The position numbers were made by a program, and so were the translations under genes. The notes below the pieces were generated by a model, which ran no database searches, was not told where the DNA came from, and worked only from the letters and a program-made list of their open reading frames with translations. Shown piece after piece: positions 1 to 12,497 of a DNA stretch of 64,000 nucleotides. Positions within the stretch are counted from its first letter, which is position 1. The number at the start of each line of letters is the position of its first letter. The stretch covers positions 1-64,000 of the forward strand of contig NZ_SCMX01000007.1 in assembly GCF_005503625.1 (NCBI RefSeq), read 5' to 3'. This DNA comes from Cupriavidus sp. 2SB. Lineage in GTDB: Bacteria; Pseudomonadota; Gammaproteobacteria; Burkholderiales; Burkholderiaceae.

Positions 1-50
1 CGCCACGTCCATCAGCGTTGCCCGACGGCACGCAACATTGGTGATGGACG

Positions 51-335
51 GTGCCGCAGCCGACCATCAATTACCGTGCTCGCGCATCCATCGAATCTCG
101 TGCTCACGCACACTACAACCCGGTGACGTCTTGCTATGGCTGTCCGAAGTTCATGCCATCCCTAGACCGGGAATCCCACGTCGAAGCTATCGAAGGGATG
201 CGCGACCAAGTCCGCCTGTACCTAAAGCAGGGAATCTCCGATGAGACGCCGGCCTACCGGCAACTCACGCGCGCGCTGGCGGGGGCGCAGCAGGCGTTAA
301 CCCTGATTGATGACCGACCCAAGAACCACGGATGA
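51..335 (+). CDS. Short recombinase-like protein or C-terminal remnant of an upstream recombinase
   Basis: A 94-residue product from a GTG start. Its CYGC cysteine pair and following helical segment resemble the C-terminal Cys-rich tail of the 642-residue recombinase encoded next (NPCTRHLKCFDQC followed by a helical segment). The frame is closed by TGA at 42-44, so any larger upstream recombinase is either broken here or ends here. The stop overlaps the next ATG (ATGA at 332-335), so the reading frame is probably used and translationally coupled. What I see is the coupling and the cysteine pair. That this is the tail of a TnpA-like partner is inference. Confidence 0.45.
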   Translation: MPQPTINYRARASIESRAHAHYNPVTSCYGCPKFMPSLDRESHVEAIEGMRDQVRLYLKQGISDETPAYRQLTRALAGAQQALTLIDDRPKNHG

Positions 336-2260
336 CCATCCACATCCTCTCGCCTCAACTGACGCCACCGCCGCAGGCCTATCTGAGCTTCATCGACCGG
401 ATGCGTCGTGTCGCTTCATCGCACGGACTTGACTGGCACATCGAACTCGACAGCAACGGCGCCGCCACGTCTAACACGGACTGGGACTTACGCAAGTTGA
501 ACAAAAGCCATGACCTCCACGTCCCTGGAAGTTGTGGCTTTGCGGTGTCGCGCGACCTGACCGCGATGGCGGCCTCAACTGGATGGCACCCCAGCCAATT
601 GCCGGAAGGCGCGGTGCTCGGTGAAGACGTGCAGGACTTCATCAAAGCCCTAATCGTCGAGCACTGCAGCAGCGGCCGCTCGACCGGCGACACACAACAA
701 ATAGCCAGAGCTGCTCGTCGCCTCTTCTCTCTGGTTCGATGCCCGCCGTGGGAGCTTTCACGTGAAAACTTTGACGCCGTCTTGGGCCTTAAGGCCTGGT
801 CCGACAAGCCGGCGCGCGACTTCTCAACGGTCGCGAGGTACATCGACGAGAACCTCATCTCCGTTCATTGCCCAGTCCGCCCGGAACTAAAAAGGAAGGA
901 GTCGTCAGCGTTGCTCGGCTCGCTGCAGGAACGCCAGCACGCCGAGAAGCTACCGGACCTTTCCGCGCTACTTGAACTGACGCGAATCGTCTTCCAGGAG
1001 ACGCCCCAGACCTACATGGACGCAGTTCGCTTCGGTGTCGTGAAACTGGCTCTGTTCACGGGACTGCGAATCGAGGAGGTGCTGACGATACCCGCCGACT
1101 GCTTGGTTTGGGATGAACACCTCGACATAGTCACCGGCCGCCCGGCCGGAACGGTGGGCGGCGTCTCACGCTCCTTGCGACTGCACTATTACGCCGAGAA
1201 GCACATCGACGGCGCCCCAAATCTGCTTGTTGAGGCACACCAGCATGTGCCCGCGATGTTCGAAGATGTTGTGGTCTCAACGGTCACTGAGATGGTAGAG
1301 ATTGTCGGCCCCGTCCGAGAGCTGCTGCGCCTGCAACAGCAGAACCCCAGCCGATTTCCTGACTCGGATTGCCGGATTTTTCGTACCTCCTCCGGGAGGC
1401 CAGTTTGGACTAGCGACCGCCTATTTCTGAGCCTGGGGCGGAGCACGGCAGGACGAACTTACCCGCTCCAGCTTCCCCTTCAAGAGGACACAGAAATCAA
1501 GCCGATGCTGTACCCGGGAATGCTCATCGCGCTAGGACGTCATGCAGGCCGGTCGATGTTCAGTGTGTACGGACGGTCGCCTGAGTCGAAGTTGATGTCA
1601 ATCAAGCCGCACAGTCTTCGGCATCTCATGAACACAGAGATGTTCCGTAAGAATGTGCCTGACACCATCATTACGCACCAGTTCGGTCGACGGACCGTCG
1701 CTCAGAGCTACGAGTATGACCATCGCAACCTCGCAGAGAAGTTGAGCTTCGTCAAACTGCCGCCTGCAGCGTCCAAGGTCCTTCCCGCAGGAAGCGCCAA
1801 GGAATTGGTGGGCAAGATGGTCGTCAGTGGTATGGCGCTGCAAAGCCATTTGGGGCAATCGTTTAAGCGCATCCAGCACGAGAGCGGTGATGAAGCAGCC
1901 TTCATCTACTTGGCGGCCAACGCAGATGGCTTCCACGTCACGCCGTACGGTTTCTGCACCAACAGCTTCTCTGTCAATCCCTGCACTCGACACCTCAAGT
2001 GCTTCGACCAGTGCAAGCACTTTACGGCCAGCGGGGTCGCTGAGCACCGGGTGACTCTTGAAGACCTTCGCTCGAAGCTCGTGGCGATGCGGGACGCGGC
2101 TCGTTGCAAGCCGGCCACCACCGTGGGGCGCAAGAACCAGATTGCCCATGCCGAGCGGCTGATTGCTGGTGTGTCGGCTGCGCTTCACGCCCAACCGAAC
2201 CAATCCGTCTTCGCAGACGGCATCGACCATTCCACCCTGAAAGAGGACATCTTCAAATGA
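332..2260 (+). CDS. Large tyrosine site-specific recombinase (Tn554 TnpB-like module)
   Basis: A 642-residue phage-integrase-family recombinase that would cut and rejoin DNA at element ends. The catalytic domain shows the first Arg in TGLRIEEV near residue 243, the HSLRH box near residue 426, and a Tyr in SYEYDH near residue 460. A Cys-rich tail follows (CTRHLKCFDQC). The length is close to the 630-residue TnpB of Tn554. It overlaps the short gene before it and the 160-residue gene after it by 4 bp each, giving a tightly coupled trio like tnpA-tnpB-tnpC. Family is clear; the Tn554 comparison rests on organisation. Confidence 0.85.
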   Translation: MTIHILSPQLTPPPQAYLSFIDRMRRVASSHGLDWHIELDSNGAATSNTDWDLRKLNKSHDLHVPGSCGFAVSRDLTAMAASTGWHPSQLPEGAVLGEDVQDFIKALIVEHCSSGRSTGDTQQIARAARRLFSLVRCPPWELSRENFDAVLGLKAWSDKPARDFSTVARYIDENLISVHCPVRPELKRKESSALLGSLQERQHAEKLPDLSALLELTRIVFQETPQTYMDAVRFGVVKLALFTGLRIEEVLTIPADCLVWDEHLDIVTGRPAGTVGGVSRSLRLHYYAEKHIDGAPNLLVEAHQHVPAMFEDVVVSTVTEMVEIVGPVRELLRLQQQNPSRFPDSDCRIFRTSSGRPVWTSDRLFLSLGRSTAGRTYPLQLPLQEDTEIKPMLYPGMLIALGRHAGRSMFSVYGRSPESKLMSIKPHSLRHLMNTEMFRKNVPDTIITHQFGRRTVAQSYEYDHRNLAEKLSFVKLPPAASKVLPAGSAKELVGKMVVSGMALQSHLGQSFKRIQHESGDEAAFIYLAANADGFHVTPYGFCTNSFSVNPCTRHLKCFDQCKHFTASGVAEHRVTLEDLRSKLVAMRDAARCKPATTVGRKNQIAHAERLIAGVSAALHAQPNQSVFADGIDHSTLKEDIFK

Positions 2261-2739
2261 GGCTGCTCTTAGACCCCAAGAACGAGGAGCTGGCCGACAT
2301 CCTCAACACGCTACTCACCGACAACATCGACATCACAGCGCGGGAGGTGGCACGGCGCCACAGCACGTTGAAGAACCCTTCAGCGTTCACGCGCAATGAG
2401 GCTAGAAGCGCGCTCATCGCTGCGGCCCAGGCACAGCAGCAAGGAGTACGCAAAATCGTCGCCGGAGGTGGAGGCGCCGGCAGTCTGCAAGACCAGGCCG
2501 CAGGCTACCGGCAGGACATCAAGCGGCTGGAAGCCCAGCTCACGCATATGGTGGCAGCCCACGCCGGCCTCATCCGCGCGGTTCAAATGGCCGGAGGCGG
2601 GCCTGCACTTGAGCGGTTCTGGCGAGACTACAAGGCGGTGGGCGACGCGGTACACAGCCTTTCAGCAGCCAACGCCGAGCGTCCAGTAACGCATCTGCCC
2701 TTGCGCGTCGTCAAGATGTCAGACGGAACGGCAGATTGA
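2257..2739 (+). CDS. Small coiled-coil accessory protein of the recombinase module (TnpC-like)
   Basis: A 160-residue protein whose ATG overlaps the recombinase stop (ATGA at 2257-2260). The N-terminal half has a short HTH-like helical stretch (ITAREVARRHSTLKNPSAF). A helix around residues 83-110 (QDIKRLEAQLTHMVAAHAGL) looks like a coiled coil. Position, size and coiled coil fit the third protein of Tn554-type modules, which assists orientation-specific transposition. No catalytic motif is visible. The role is inferred from context. Confidence 0.6.
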   Translation: MRLLLDPKNEELADILNTLLTDNIDITAREVARRHSTLKNPSAFTRNEARSALIAAAQAQQQGVRKIVAGGGGAGSLQDQAAGYRQDIKRLEAQLTHMVAAHAGLIRAVQMAGGGPALERFWRDYKAVGDAVHSLSAANAERPVTHLPLRVVKMSDGTAD

Positions 2740-2760
2740 AAGGTCGGAGCCGACCTGCCT

Positions 2761-2820
2761 GGGTTGAGTTTTTGCAGCAAATCCACAATGCGTTCGCATA
2801 ACAAAACCTCCACTGATTCG
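2761..2820 (-). repeat. Left copy of imperfect terminal inverted repeat
   Basis: Read on the minus strand this segment matches 26816-26875 on the plus strand. By eye about 41 of the first 51 positions agree, with a shared core TGTTRTGCGAACGC. It lies just after the recombinase module and before the ptx cargo. Read as peptide both copies give a similar string (SVExLLCERxVxLLQ), but no credible gene is present. Confidence 0.65.
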
Positions 2821-2956
2821 CGTCGCCAATCCACCACCTAATCGCGCAGTGGCAACAGCAATGAGCGCTGATGTAGCCGAAGAAAGCTAGCGCCAGCGCA
2901 ACTGTGTTGGTGTTCCTGTGATGGCAGCTATCGGCCAGAAGCAGACATTCGTTTTG

Positions 2957-4872
<1,916 letters not shown>

Positions 4873-5682
4873 TTATTTGAACTTGCGACGCAGGAAGGAG
4901 CTGAAGGCGTCGACGAGGGTAACCATGCCTAAAATAACCAGCAAAATAGCCGAGACATCCTGGTATTGCATGATGCGCAGAGAGCCCATCAGCTCGAACC
5001 CGATTCCACCGGCGCCGACCATGCCCATCACGGTCGAAGCACGGAAGTTGTATTCCCATCGATAGATCGCGGTATCGGCCATTTGCGGAAGCACTTGGGG
5101 AAAGATCCCATGAAAAATCACCTGCAATGGCGTGCAGCCCGCTGCATGCGCGGCTTCTACCGGTGCCGGATCGGCATGTTCGATCGATTCCGAAAAAAAT
5201 TTGGCGATCATGCCAACCGAATGTAAGCCTAGGGCTAAAACACCCGGCAATGCGCCGAAGCCAACGGCTGCCACGAACAGGATGCCCATGATCAGTTCGG
5301 GTATCGATCGCAAAGCGTTTAACAGGCCGCGTGTGGCTTGATACACGAGTGGATGAGGGCTAGTATTCCGCGCGGCGAGCACTCCTAAGGGAATGGATAG
5401 CAATACCGCGATTGCCGTGCCGGCGATACTCATGGCCAAGGTATCCAGTACCGGTTTGACCCAGGTGCCAGCCTGCGAGAAGTTCGGTGGGAACATCTCG
5501 CCGGCAATTTTTACCAGGCTTGGCATGCCATCCTTCAATCGCTCGGCATCAAATAGGCCGACGTAATACCAGCAACCGATCACAATCGCCAGCACAACGG
5601 CAAACTGCAGTATCGTGCGGTTCCATACGCGCTGGCGCTCGGCCAGAATCAAACCAAAATCAGCTTGCATGCTGTCGCTCAC
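4873..5682 (-). CDS. ptxC: Phosphite ABC transporter permease PtxC
   Basis: A 269-residue PhnE-family inner-membrane permease. Several hydrophobic helices are visible, and the ATPase-contact loop reads EAAHAAGCTPLQV, the EAA motif. The GTG start directly abuts the ptxB stop (TAAGTG), so translation is coupled; an ATG four codons in is an alternative. Partners are PtxA (ATPase) and PtxB (binding protein). Related PhnE proteins carry phosphonates. Linkage to ptxD supports phosphite as the physiological substrate. Confidence 0.9.
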   Translation of the reverse strand: MSDSMQADFGLILAERQRVWNRTILQFAVVLAIVIGCWYYVGLFDAERLKDGMPSLVKIAGEMFPPNFSQAGTWVKPVLDTLAMSIAGTAIAVLLSIPLGVLAARNTSPHPLVYQATRGLLNALRSIPELIMGILFVAAVGFGALPGVLALGLHSVGMIAKFFSESIEHADPAPVEAAHAAGCTPLQVIFHGIFPQVLPQMADTAIYRWEYNFRASTVMGMVGAGGIGFELMGSLRIMQYQDVSAILLVILGMVTLVDAFSSFLRRKFK

Positions 5683-7364
<1,682 letters not shown>

Positions 7365-7384
7365 GACACCTCCGGCAGATTTGA

Positions 7385-7418
7385 ATTCGTAATCAAAAAT
7401 GATGACCTGATTACGAAT
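7385..7418 (-). promoter_or_regulatory. Candidate operator of the ptx operon (11-bp perfect inverted repeat)
   Basis: ATTCGTAATCA at 7385-7395 is followed after 12 bases by its exact reverse complement TGATTACGAAT at 7408-7418. It lies 21-54 bp upstream of the ptxA start. Position and symmetry fit a regulator site, most simply for PtxE. No biochemical evidence is available. Confidence 0.6.
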
Positions 7419-8140
7419 CTGAATTGCAGCGATGGTAATGTCGTGATATGACACCCTGATGACTCGTTGATGTCATTTTTGTGGCATGGTCGCGGGTGCC
7501 TGTGAGGGAAATAAGTTGTGCTATCTATGCCAAATATAGACGTCTGCTATGGGTCGGGAGCGGCAAGCCATCAATACCAAGACCGGTCGTTCGCGTGACT
7601 CCATCTCGGGGGCATGAATCGAACGACTGGTGTTGAGGGTCAAGCGGTCAATCAAGTCGATGCCCGCCGAATGACTTCTTGCGGCAAACGCAGTCGGTCA
7701 GATCGCAAACATCAATGACCGAGTACAGCCTGAAGCTGTCCATGCCTGGTGAGCGGCAGTTCTGCAGCGTTGGGTGCCGGTCACACCCATGGGGCGCACT
7801 TGCGCAGACCAGCATCAAGCCGACCTTCAGTTCAGCGGCCGGTGCTCCCATGTGCCTCGGCGAATGGTGGGGCGGCGGCCAATCGCACTGGCACCCTGGC
7901 GTGTCGCGCAGCAAACGACCTGCTCTGCCAAAGCTGAACACTCCGATCGCTGCAAATCCAATGAAAAGTATGATCAGGCCAATCCAGGCGCCCTGGATAA
8001 TTAAGGATGGTCTGCACAACCACCGCTGACGCGGCGACTGGCGGCTGTTATTTCAGATGACGACACTTTTTTGCGTTCAAAGGGCAGATTCAGGGCGAAT
8101 TGAACCCCAGTCGCGACCCCTTGGCCGTTTTTGGGCGCAC
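7419..8140. other. Intergenic stretch between ptx operon and IS remnant
   Basis: About 720 bases without a convincing gene. The ptx promoter should lie at the left end. A minus-strand frame at 7648-8019 begins with a hydrophobic segment, but it has no recognisable family and atypical composition, so I do not call it a gene. Bases 8001-8140 probably belong to the 3' flank of the IS element. No clear IS terminus was identified. Confidence 0.4.
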
Positions 8141-9010
8141 TCATCCCTGCGCCCCCATATTCAAGAGTCGTTTGCGCACCATCCACAGGTTGGACAGTGC
8201 AAACAGCGTCATCAGATTGGCCGTGTTCTTGGCCAGCCCCCGGTACTTGACCTTGACGTAGCCGAACTGCCGCTTGATGACACGAAACGGGTGCTCTACC
8301 TTGGCGCGGATGCTGGCTTTGGTATTTTCCAACTGCTCCAGGATGCTGCCCATGGGCGTGTTCTTGTCCATGGCCTTTCGCTTGCCAGGCATCATGGCGA
8401 TGTGCCATTTCACATCCGGGTGCTTGGCCTGAATTTCTGCGCGCTTTTCAACACCCCGGTAGCCCGAATCGGCAAAGACGTCGGTTTCTTGCCCATGCAA
8501 CAGCGCGTGTGCCTGGGTGATGTCGTGCGCGTTGGCCGCCGTGGTGGTCACGCTGTGCACCAACCCCAAATCGGCATCCGAGCCGATGTGCGCCTTCATG
8601 CCGTGGTGCCACTGGTTGCCCTTTTTGGTCTGGTGCATCTCAGGGTCGCGCGTGCCTGTGCCGTTCTTGGTCGAACTCGGCGCGGCAATCAACGTCGCAT
8701 CCACGACCGTGCCTTGCTTGAGCAGCAAACCCTTGGCGGTGAGGGTGGCGTTGACGGTTGCCAAGATTTGCAAGCTCAGATCGTGAGCTTCGAGCAGATG
8801 GCGAAACCGCAAGATGGTGCTTTCGTCGGGAAGATGGTCCTCCCCCATGTCCAGCCGGACAAACTCACGGAACATCGGCGTGTCGTACAGCGCCTCTTCC
8901 ATCGCCGGGTCAGACAAGTTGAACCACTGCTGCAAAAAGTGGATGCGCAGCATCGTTTCCACAGCAAACGGTGGACATACATGTAGCTCGAATGGTGGCA
9001 CCAGACGCAA
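8141..9010 (-). pseudogene. IS5-family transposase, 5'-truncated
   Basis: The coded sequence from FAVETMLRIHFLQQWF onward is a standard IS5-group DDE transposase with VVDATLIAAPSS, the HHGMKAHIG region, FADSGYRG and the E-region RAKVEHPFRVIK. The normal N-terminal portion is missing. The frame starts with an unrelated short string (MRLVPPFELHVC) joined near 8970, so roughly 50-60 residues appear lost. The element is therefore probably inactive. Neither terminal inverted repeat could be recognised. Confidence 0.8.
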
Positions 9011-9035
9011 AAAAGGCGCTCAAAGCGCCTTTTTT
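9009..9035. terminator. Strong bidirectional terminator-like hairpin
   Basis: AAAAAAGGCGCT and AGCGCCTTTTTT form perfect 12-bp arms around a 3-base loop. It sits at the broken 5' end of the transposase and insulates the island segments from each other. Confidence 0.7.
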
Positions 9036-9041
9036 GTTGTC

Positions 9042-9063
9042 CGCGATAAGTAGCGTTATCGCG
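9042..9063. repeat. Perfect 8-bp inverted repeat with 6-bp spacer
   Basis: CGCGATAA-GTAGCG-TTATCGCG. Arms ending in ATAA and starting with TTAT around a 6-base centre resemble the layout of XerC/XerD sites, but the outer bases do not match the usual dif consensus well. Confidence 0.4.
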
Positions 9064-9294
9064 AGTTGAGCATTCACAAGTACTGGCGGGAATCCCGAAA
9101 AGGTGTCAAGCATGACTGTGTCGATGTCTGCTTTGCAGCGTGGCTTGGTTGGGACTGATAGAGGGCTTCCACCATCGCGTGCGCAGGCACACGTCCATCG
9201 GATCCATGGCCCCCGTCACAAAGGAAAGCAGCTGCTGGCGGCATGGATGGATGTCCGTGGAAACCTGGCAGGGTCCACCGTCTGTTCACTCAGG
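9064..9294. other. Intergenic, no gene seen
   Basis: No ribosome-binding site plus start combination or recognisable protein segment was found. It ends at the sigma-54 promoter of the urease-like operon and may contain enhancer sites for a sigma-54 activator. Confidence 0.4.
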
Positions 9295-9310
9295 TGGCAC
9301 AAATTGTGCT
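9295..9310 (+). promoter_or_regulatory. Sigma-54 promoter of the urease-like operon
   Basis: TGGCACAAATTGTGCT matches TGGCACG-N4-TTGCW with GG and GC exactly 12 bases apart. Relative to consensus, -24 is perfect through CAC and -12 differs at one T. Transcription would begin near 9320, giving a leader of about 130 nt before ureAB. The same motif with the same deviation occurs at 17967. Confidence 0.8.
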
Positions 9311-9352
9311 TAACAACAACGGGCGCCATTGAGTTGGAGCGTTCCATGCACC

Positions 9353-9431
9353 GCGGCAGGGCTGCCGCCCCATTTTGGCTACGTAGCCTTCGTTTCACTG
9401 CCTGACGGCGGAGCTAGGGCTTTTTGTTTTT
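9353..9431 (+). promoter_or_regulatory. ANTAR-type attenuator leader A
   Basis: Hairpin 1 is GCGGC/GCCGC at 9353-9368 with hexaloop AGGGCT, matching the ANTAR-site loop rule (A at position 1, G at 4). Hairpin 2 is GGC/GCC at 9377-9388 with loop TACGTA, where only G4 fits. Its 3' side overlaps the 5' arm of an intrinsic terminator (AGCCTT at 9385-9390 pairing with AGGGCT at 9416-9421, inner stem CTGCC/GGCGG, then TTTTGTTTTT). Stabilising hairpin 2 would prevent the terminator. The likely ligand is the AmiR-like protein encoded at 17357-18001. Confidence 0.75.
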
Positions 9432-9450
9432 GGACCACAGGTATTCTGCA

Positions 9451-10149
9451 ATGCGCCTTTTTCCTCGTGAGATTGATCGCCTTCTGCTGCACCAGGCGGC
9501 AAGCCTAGCGCAGGCTCGCCGCAAGAAGGGCTTGCAGCTGACCGAACCGGAGGCGCGGGCGCTGATCGCGGACGCCATCTGCGAGGGGGCGCGCCAGGGA
9601 GGGACTGTGGCGGATATGGTGTCCATGGCCAGCGCGCTTCTGAACGAGGACGACCTGATGGCAGGCGTGGCCGAGCGCATCGACGTGGTCATGGTCGAAG
9701 CCTTCTTCCCTGACGGGCAGAAGCTGGTATGCGTTCGCGATCCAATAGGGCCAGCCAAGGCAAAAGGGCCGTCGAATGCGGCACCGCAAGTCGAGCCACG
9801 CTGGCGCCTGGTCGAAGAACCGTTAGTGGTCAATCAGAACCGGCCTACGCTGCGCCTTCGAGTGGAAAGCACCAGTGACCGGCCGATACAGATCGGCTCG
9901 CACTATCACTTTTTCGAAGTCAATCCGGCACTTCGGTTCGATCGCGCCGCCGCGTACGGCATGCGCTTGGATATACCAGCGGCAACCACACTACGTTTCG
10001 AACCCGGCGATGCGCGAGATGTTGATCTTGTGGCCATCGGAGGTGCGCGTCGCGTGTTCGGCTTGGCGGGCCTGATCAATGGAGCACTCGACGACCCGGC
10101 GGTGCGCTGCGCAGCAATGACCCGGCTTGTCGCGTTTATCCAGGACTAG
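9451..10149 (+). CDS. ureAB: Urease gamma-beta fusion subunit (UreA-UreB)
   Basis: A 232-residue fusion. Residues about 1-100 are UreA ([15 protein letters not shown], then [12 protein letters not shown]). Residues about 125-232 are UreB ([30 protein letters not shown]). The ATG at 9451 is preferred over an in-frame TTG at 9424 because it begins the standard UreA N-terminus and because 9424 lies in the terminator T-run. Fused gamma-beta subunits are known from Helicobacter and some other bacteria. The stop is 2 bp before ureC. Confidence 0.92.
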   Translation: MRLFPREIDRLLLHQAASLAQARRKKGLQLTEPEARALIADAICEGARQGGTVADMVSMASALLNEDDLMAGVAERIDVVMVEAFFPDGQKLVCVRDPIGPAKAKGPSNAAPQVEPRWRLVEEPLVVNQNRPTLRLRVESTSDRPIQIGSHYHFFEVNPALRFDRAAAYGMRLDIPAATTLRFEPGDARDVDLVAIGGARRVFGLAGLINGALDDPAVRCAAMTRLVAFIQD

Positions 10150-10151
10150 GC

Positions 10152-11867
10152 ATGGCATTCACCATTGAACGTTCACGCTACGTGCAACTGTACGGCCCCA
10201 GCTCAGGCGACAGCGTCCGCCTCGGCGACACAGGGCTATGGGCCCGGGTCGAGCGTGACTACTGTCATGGCGGCGACGAACTTGTTTTTGGTGCCGGCAA
10301 GACGATCCGTGCAGGGACTGGCTGCGACGGCGCGATGACAGCGGCGGACGGCGTTCTCGACCTTGTCGTCACCAACGCACTGATCATCGACGCGGTGGCC
10401 GGCATCATCAAGGCGGACATCGGCATAAAGCAAGGGCGGATTGTTGGTATTGGCAAGGCCGGGGATCCCAACATCATGGATGGCGTGAGCCCTCAGCTTA
10501 TCGTCGGGGTCAATACCGACATCAGAGCCGCCGAAGGATTGATCGTCACGACCGGAGGCATCGATTGCCATGTCCACTTCATCGACCCGGGTCAGGTGGA
10601 TGAGGCCCTGTGCGCAGGCATCACGACCTTGATGGGCGGGGGACTCGGTCCCACCACGGTTCCGATCGCCTCAACCGGCACAACCAACCTAGGTCTGATG
10701 CTACAGGCGGCTGAGGCGTTCCCAGTGAACTTCGGCTTCATCGGCAAGGCTGCGTCACACACCGTGGCGCCCCTGATTGAACAACTCGCCTCTGGGGCCG
10801 CCGGCCTCAAAGTCCATGAAGACTGGGGCGCCAGTTCGGCCGTCATCGACGCCGCACTCCAGGCTGCTGACATTGGCGGTGGCCAGATCCAACTGCACAC
10901 CGACACCCTAAACGAATCGGGCTTCATCGAGCATACTTTGCGCGCGATCGGTGACCGATGCATCCATGCATACCACGTCGAGGGCGCGGGCGGCGGGCAT
11001 GCGCCCGACATCATCCGCATTTGCGGCAAGGCGAATGTGTTGCCGTCTTCGACCAATCCAACCAATCCGTTCACGGTCAACACCTTTGACGAGCACTTCG
11101 ACATGGCGATGACAAGCCATCATCTGAATCCTCGATTACCGGAGGACGTTGCCTTCGCGGAGAGTCGTATCCGCCGCGAGACGATCGGCGCCGAAGATGT
11201 ATTGCACGACCTAGGAGCAATCAGCGCTATCGGCTCTGACAGCCAGGGTATGGGGCGCATTGGCGAGACGATCGCAAGGACCTGGCAGCTGGCTGAGCAC
11301 ATGCGTGATCTGCGCGGCAGTCTTTCTGAGGACCTCGGCACGGGCGCCGATAACCACCGAATCCTGAGGTACATCGCCAAGTACACGATCAACCCTGCAA
11401 AGATGTTCGGCATCGATCACGAGGTCGGATCCATTGCTCCGGGAAAGTTGGCCGACCTGGTTTTCTGGCGTCCCGACAGTTTCGGCATCAAACCGGAGTT
11501 GGTCATGAAATCGGGTTTCCCTGTATGGGCACCGCTTGGGGAAGCCAATGCATCTCTGATGACCTGCGAGCCGTTGCGCTACCGGCCCATGTGGGGCTGC
11601 TTCGGTCGTGCGCCACAGGCGCTGGGCGTGCGCTTTGTCGCGCCGCCTTCCATCGCTGCAGACATCGGCCGCAGGCTCGACCTTAAATCCGCTCTGGTGG
11701 CCGTAACGGACACACGGGGACTGACCAAGCGCAATATGCTCTACAACGATCTGTTGGCCGATATCAGGGTTGATCCAGAAACCTTCCGCGTCTACATCGA
11801 TGGCCAAACGCTGATCAGCGCTCCAGCCACGCGAGTGACGCTGGGGGCCTCCTACATGCTCAAGTGA
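10152..11867 (+). CDS. ureC: Urease alpha subunit-like nickel hydrolase with Cys-to-Ser flap
   Basis: A 571-residue catalytic subunit. By alignment to Klebsiella UreC from memory, the nickel ligands are present: H140 and H142 (GGIDCHVHF), K220 for carbamylation and H222 (GLKVHEDWG), H249, H275 and D363 (GSDSQGMGR). H323 and R339 (active-site H320 and R336 equivalents) are also kept. The flap, normally MVCHHLDP, reads MTSHHLNP, so the conserved Cys is Ser322. The stretch after GGGLGP is also divergent ([14 protein letters not shown]). All maturation genes follow. It is surely a nickel urease-fold hydrolase; urea as the main substrate is uncertain. Confidence 0.9.
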   Translation: MAFTIERSRYVQLYGPSSGDSVRLGDTGLWARVERDYCHGGDELVFGAGKTIRAGTGCDGAMTAADGVLDLVVTNALIIDAVAGIIKADIGIKQGRIVGIGKAGDPNIMDGVSPQLIVGVNTDIRAAEGLIVTTGGIDCHVHFIDPGQVDEALCAGITTLMGGGLGPTTVPIASTGTTNLGLMLQAAEAFPVNFGFIGKAASHTVAPLIEQLASGAAGLKVHEDWGASSAVIDAALQAADIGGGQIQLHTDTLNESGFIEHTLRAIGDRCIHAYHVEGAGGGHAPDIIRICGKANVLPSSTNPTNPFTVNTFDEHFDMAMTSHHLNPRLPEDVAFAESRIRRETIGAEDVLHDLGAISAIGSDSQGMGRIGETIARTWQLAEHMRDLRGSLSEDLGTGADNHRILRYIAKYTINPAKMFGIDHEVGSIAPGKLADLVFWRPDSFGIKPELVMKSGFPVWAPLGEANASLMTCEPLRYRPMWGCFGRAPQALGVRFVAPPSIAADIGRRLDLKSALVAVTDTRGLTKRNMLYNDLLADIRVDPETFRVYIDGQTLISAPATRVTLGASYMLK

Positions 11868-11882
11868 ACAAAGGGATCTGAA

Positions 11883-12497
11883 ATGTCTGTGGTGCGATTA
11901 GGCATCGGCGGTCCGGTTGGCAGCGGCAAGACGCGCATCGTGGAGCGCCTGCTCCCCATTTTTGCCGAGGAGGGTATTTCCACGGCAGTTATTACCAATG
12001 ACTTGGTTACGCGAGAGGATGCGGAGCGTGTACGTCGATCCGGCTTGATCGATCCCGATAGGGTGTTGGGCGTCGAGAGTGGGGCCTGTCCGCACACCGC
12101 CATTCGCGAAGACCCGTCCGTCAACATCGAGGCCGTTGAATGGCTCGAACGGCGCTTTCAGCCAGACGTCATCCTCATCGAGAGTGGCGGCGACAATCTG
12201 GCCGCTACTTTTTCAAGTGAACTGGTGGATTGGTGGATGTTTGTCATCGACGTGGCTGGCGGGGACGACATACCGCGCAAGCGTGGACTAGGCGTTTTGC
12301 GAGCCGACCTGTTGGTGGTCAACAAGATCGACCTAGCTCCCCACGTTGACGCGGACCTCGACCGCATCCGCGCCGATGTGGCAATAGCTCGACCCAATCG
12401 TCCCTCGCTGTTCACGGATCTGCGTCGCGGTGAGGGTGTACGCGCAGTCTTCGAGGAGCTAAGGCGCTCGGCACTGTTCGGGCATGGCCGTACATGA
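11883..12497 (+). CDS. ureG: Urease accessory GTPase UreG
   Basis: A 204-residue SIMIBI GTPase that supplies energy for nickel insertion. P-loop GGPVGSGKT lies at residues 9-17. The UreG-specific [15 protein letters not shown] (Cys-Pro-His nickel site) and guanine-specificity motif VNKIDL are visible. Length matches the family. It follows ureC by 15 bp and overlaps ureD by 4 bp. Confidence 0.95.
   Translation: MSVVRLGIGGPVGSGKTRIVERLLPIFAEEGISTAVITNDLVTREDAERVRRSGLIDPDRVLGVESGACPHTAIREDPSVNIEAVEWLERRFQPDVILIESGGDNLAATFSSELVDWWMFVIDVAGGDDIPRKRGLGVLRADLLVVNKIDLAPHVDADLDRIRADVAIARPNRPSLFTDLRRGEGVRAVFEELRRSALFGHGRT

Noticed and set aside
7648-8019. 123-residue minus-strand frame with hydrophobic N-terminus
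   Set aside because: No ribosome-binding site, no family resemblance, and poor composition after the first 35 residues.
9346-9431. Leader considered as a guanidine (ykkC) or other metabolite riboswitch
   Set aside because: No ykkC or mini-ykkC consensus (for example paired ACGR loops before a Shine-Dalgarno) was visible. The shared hexaloop hairpin, overlapping terminator and neighbouring ANTAR gene explain it better.
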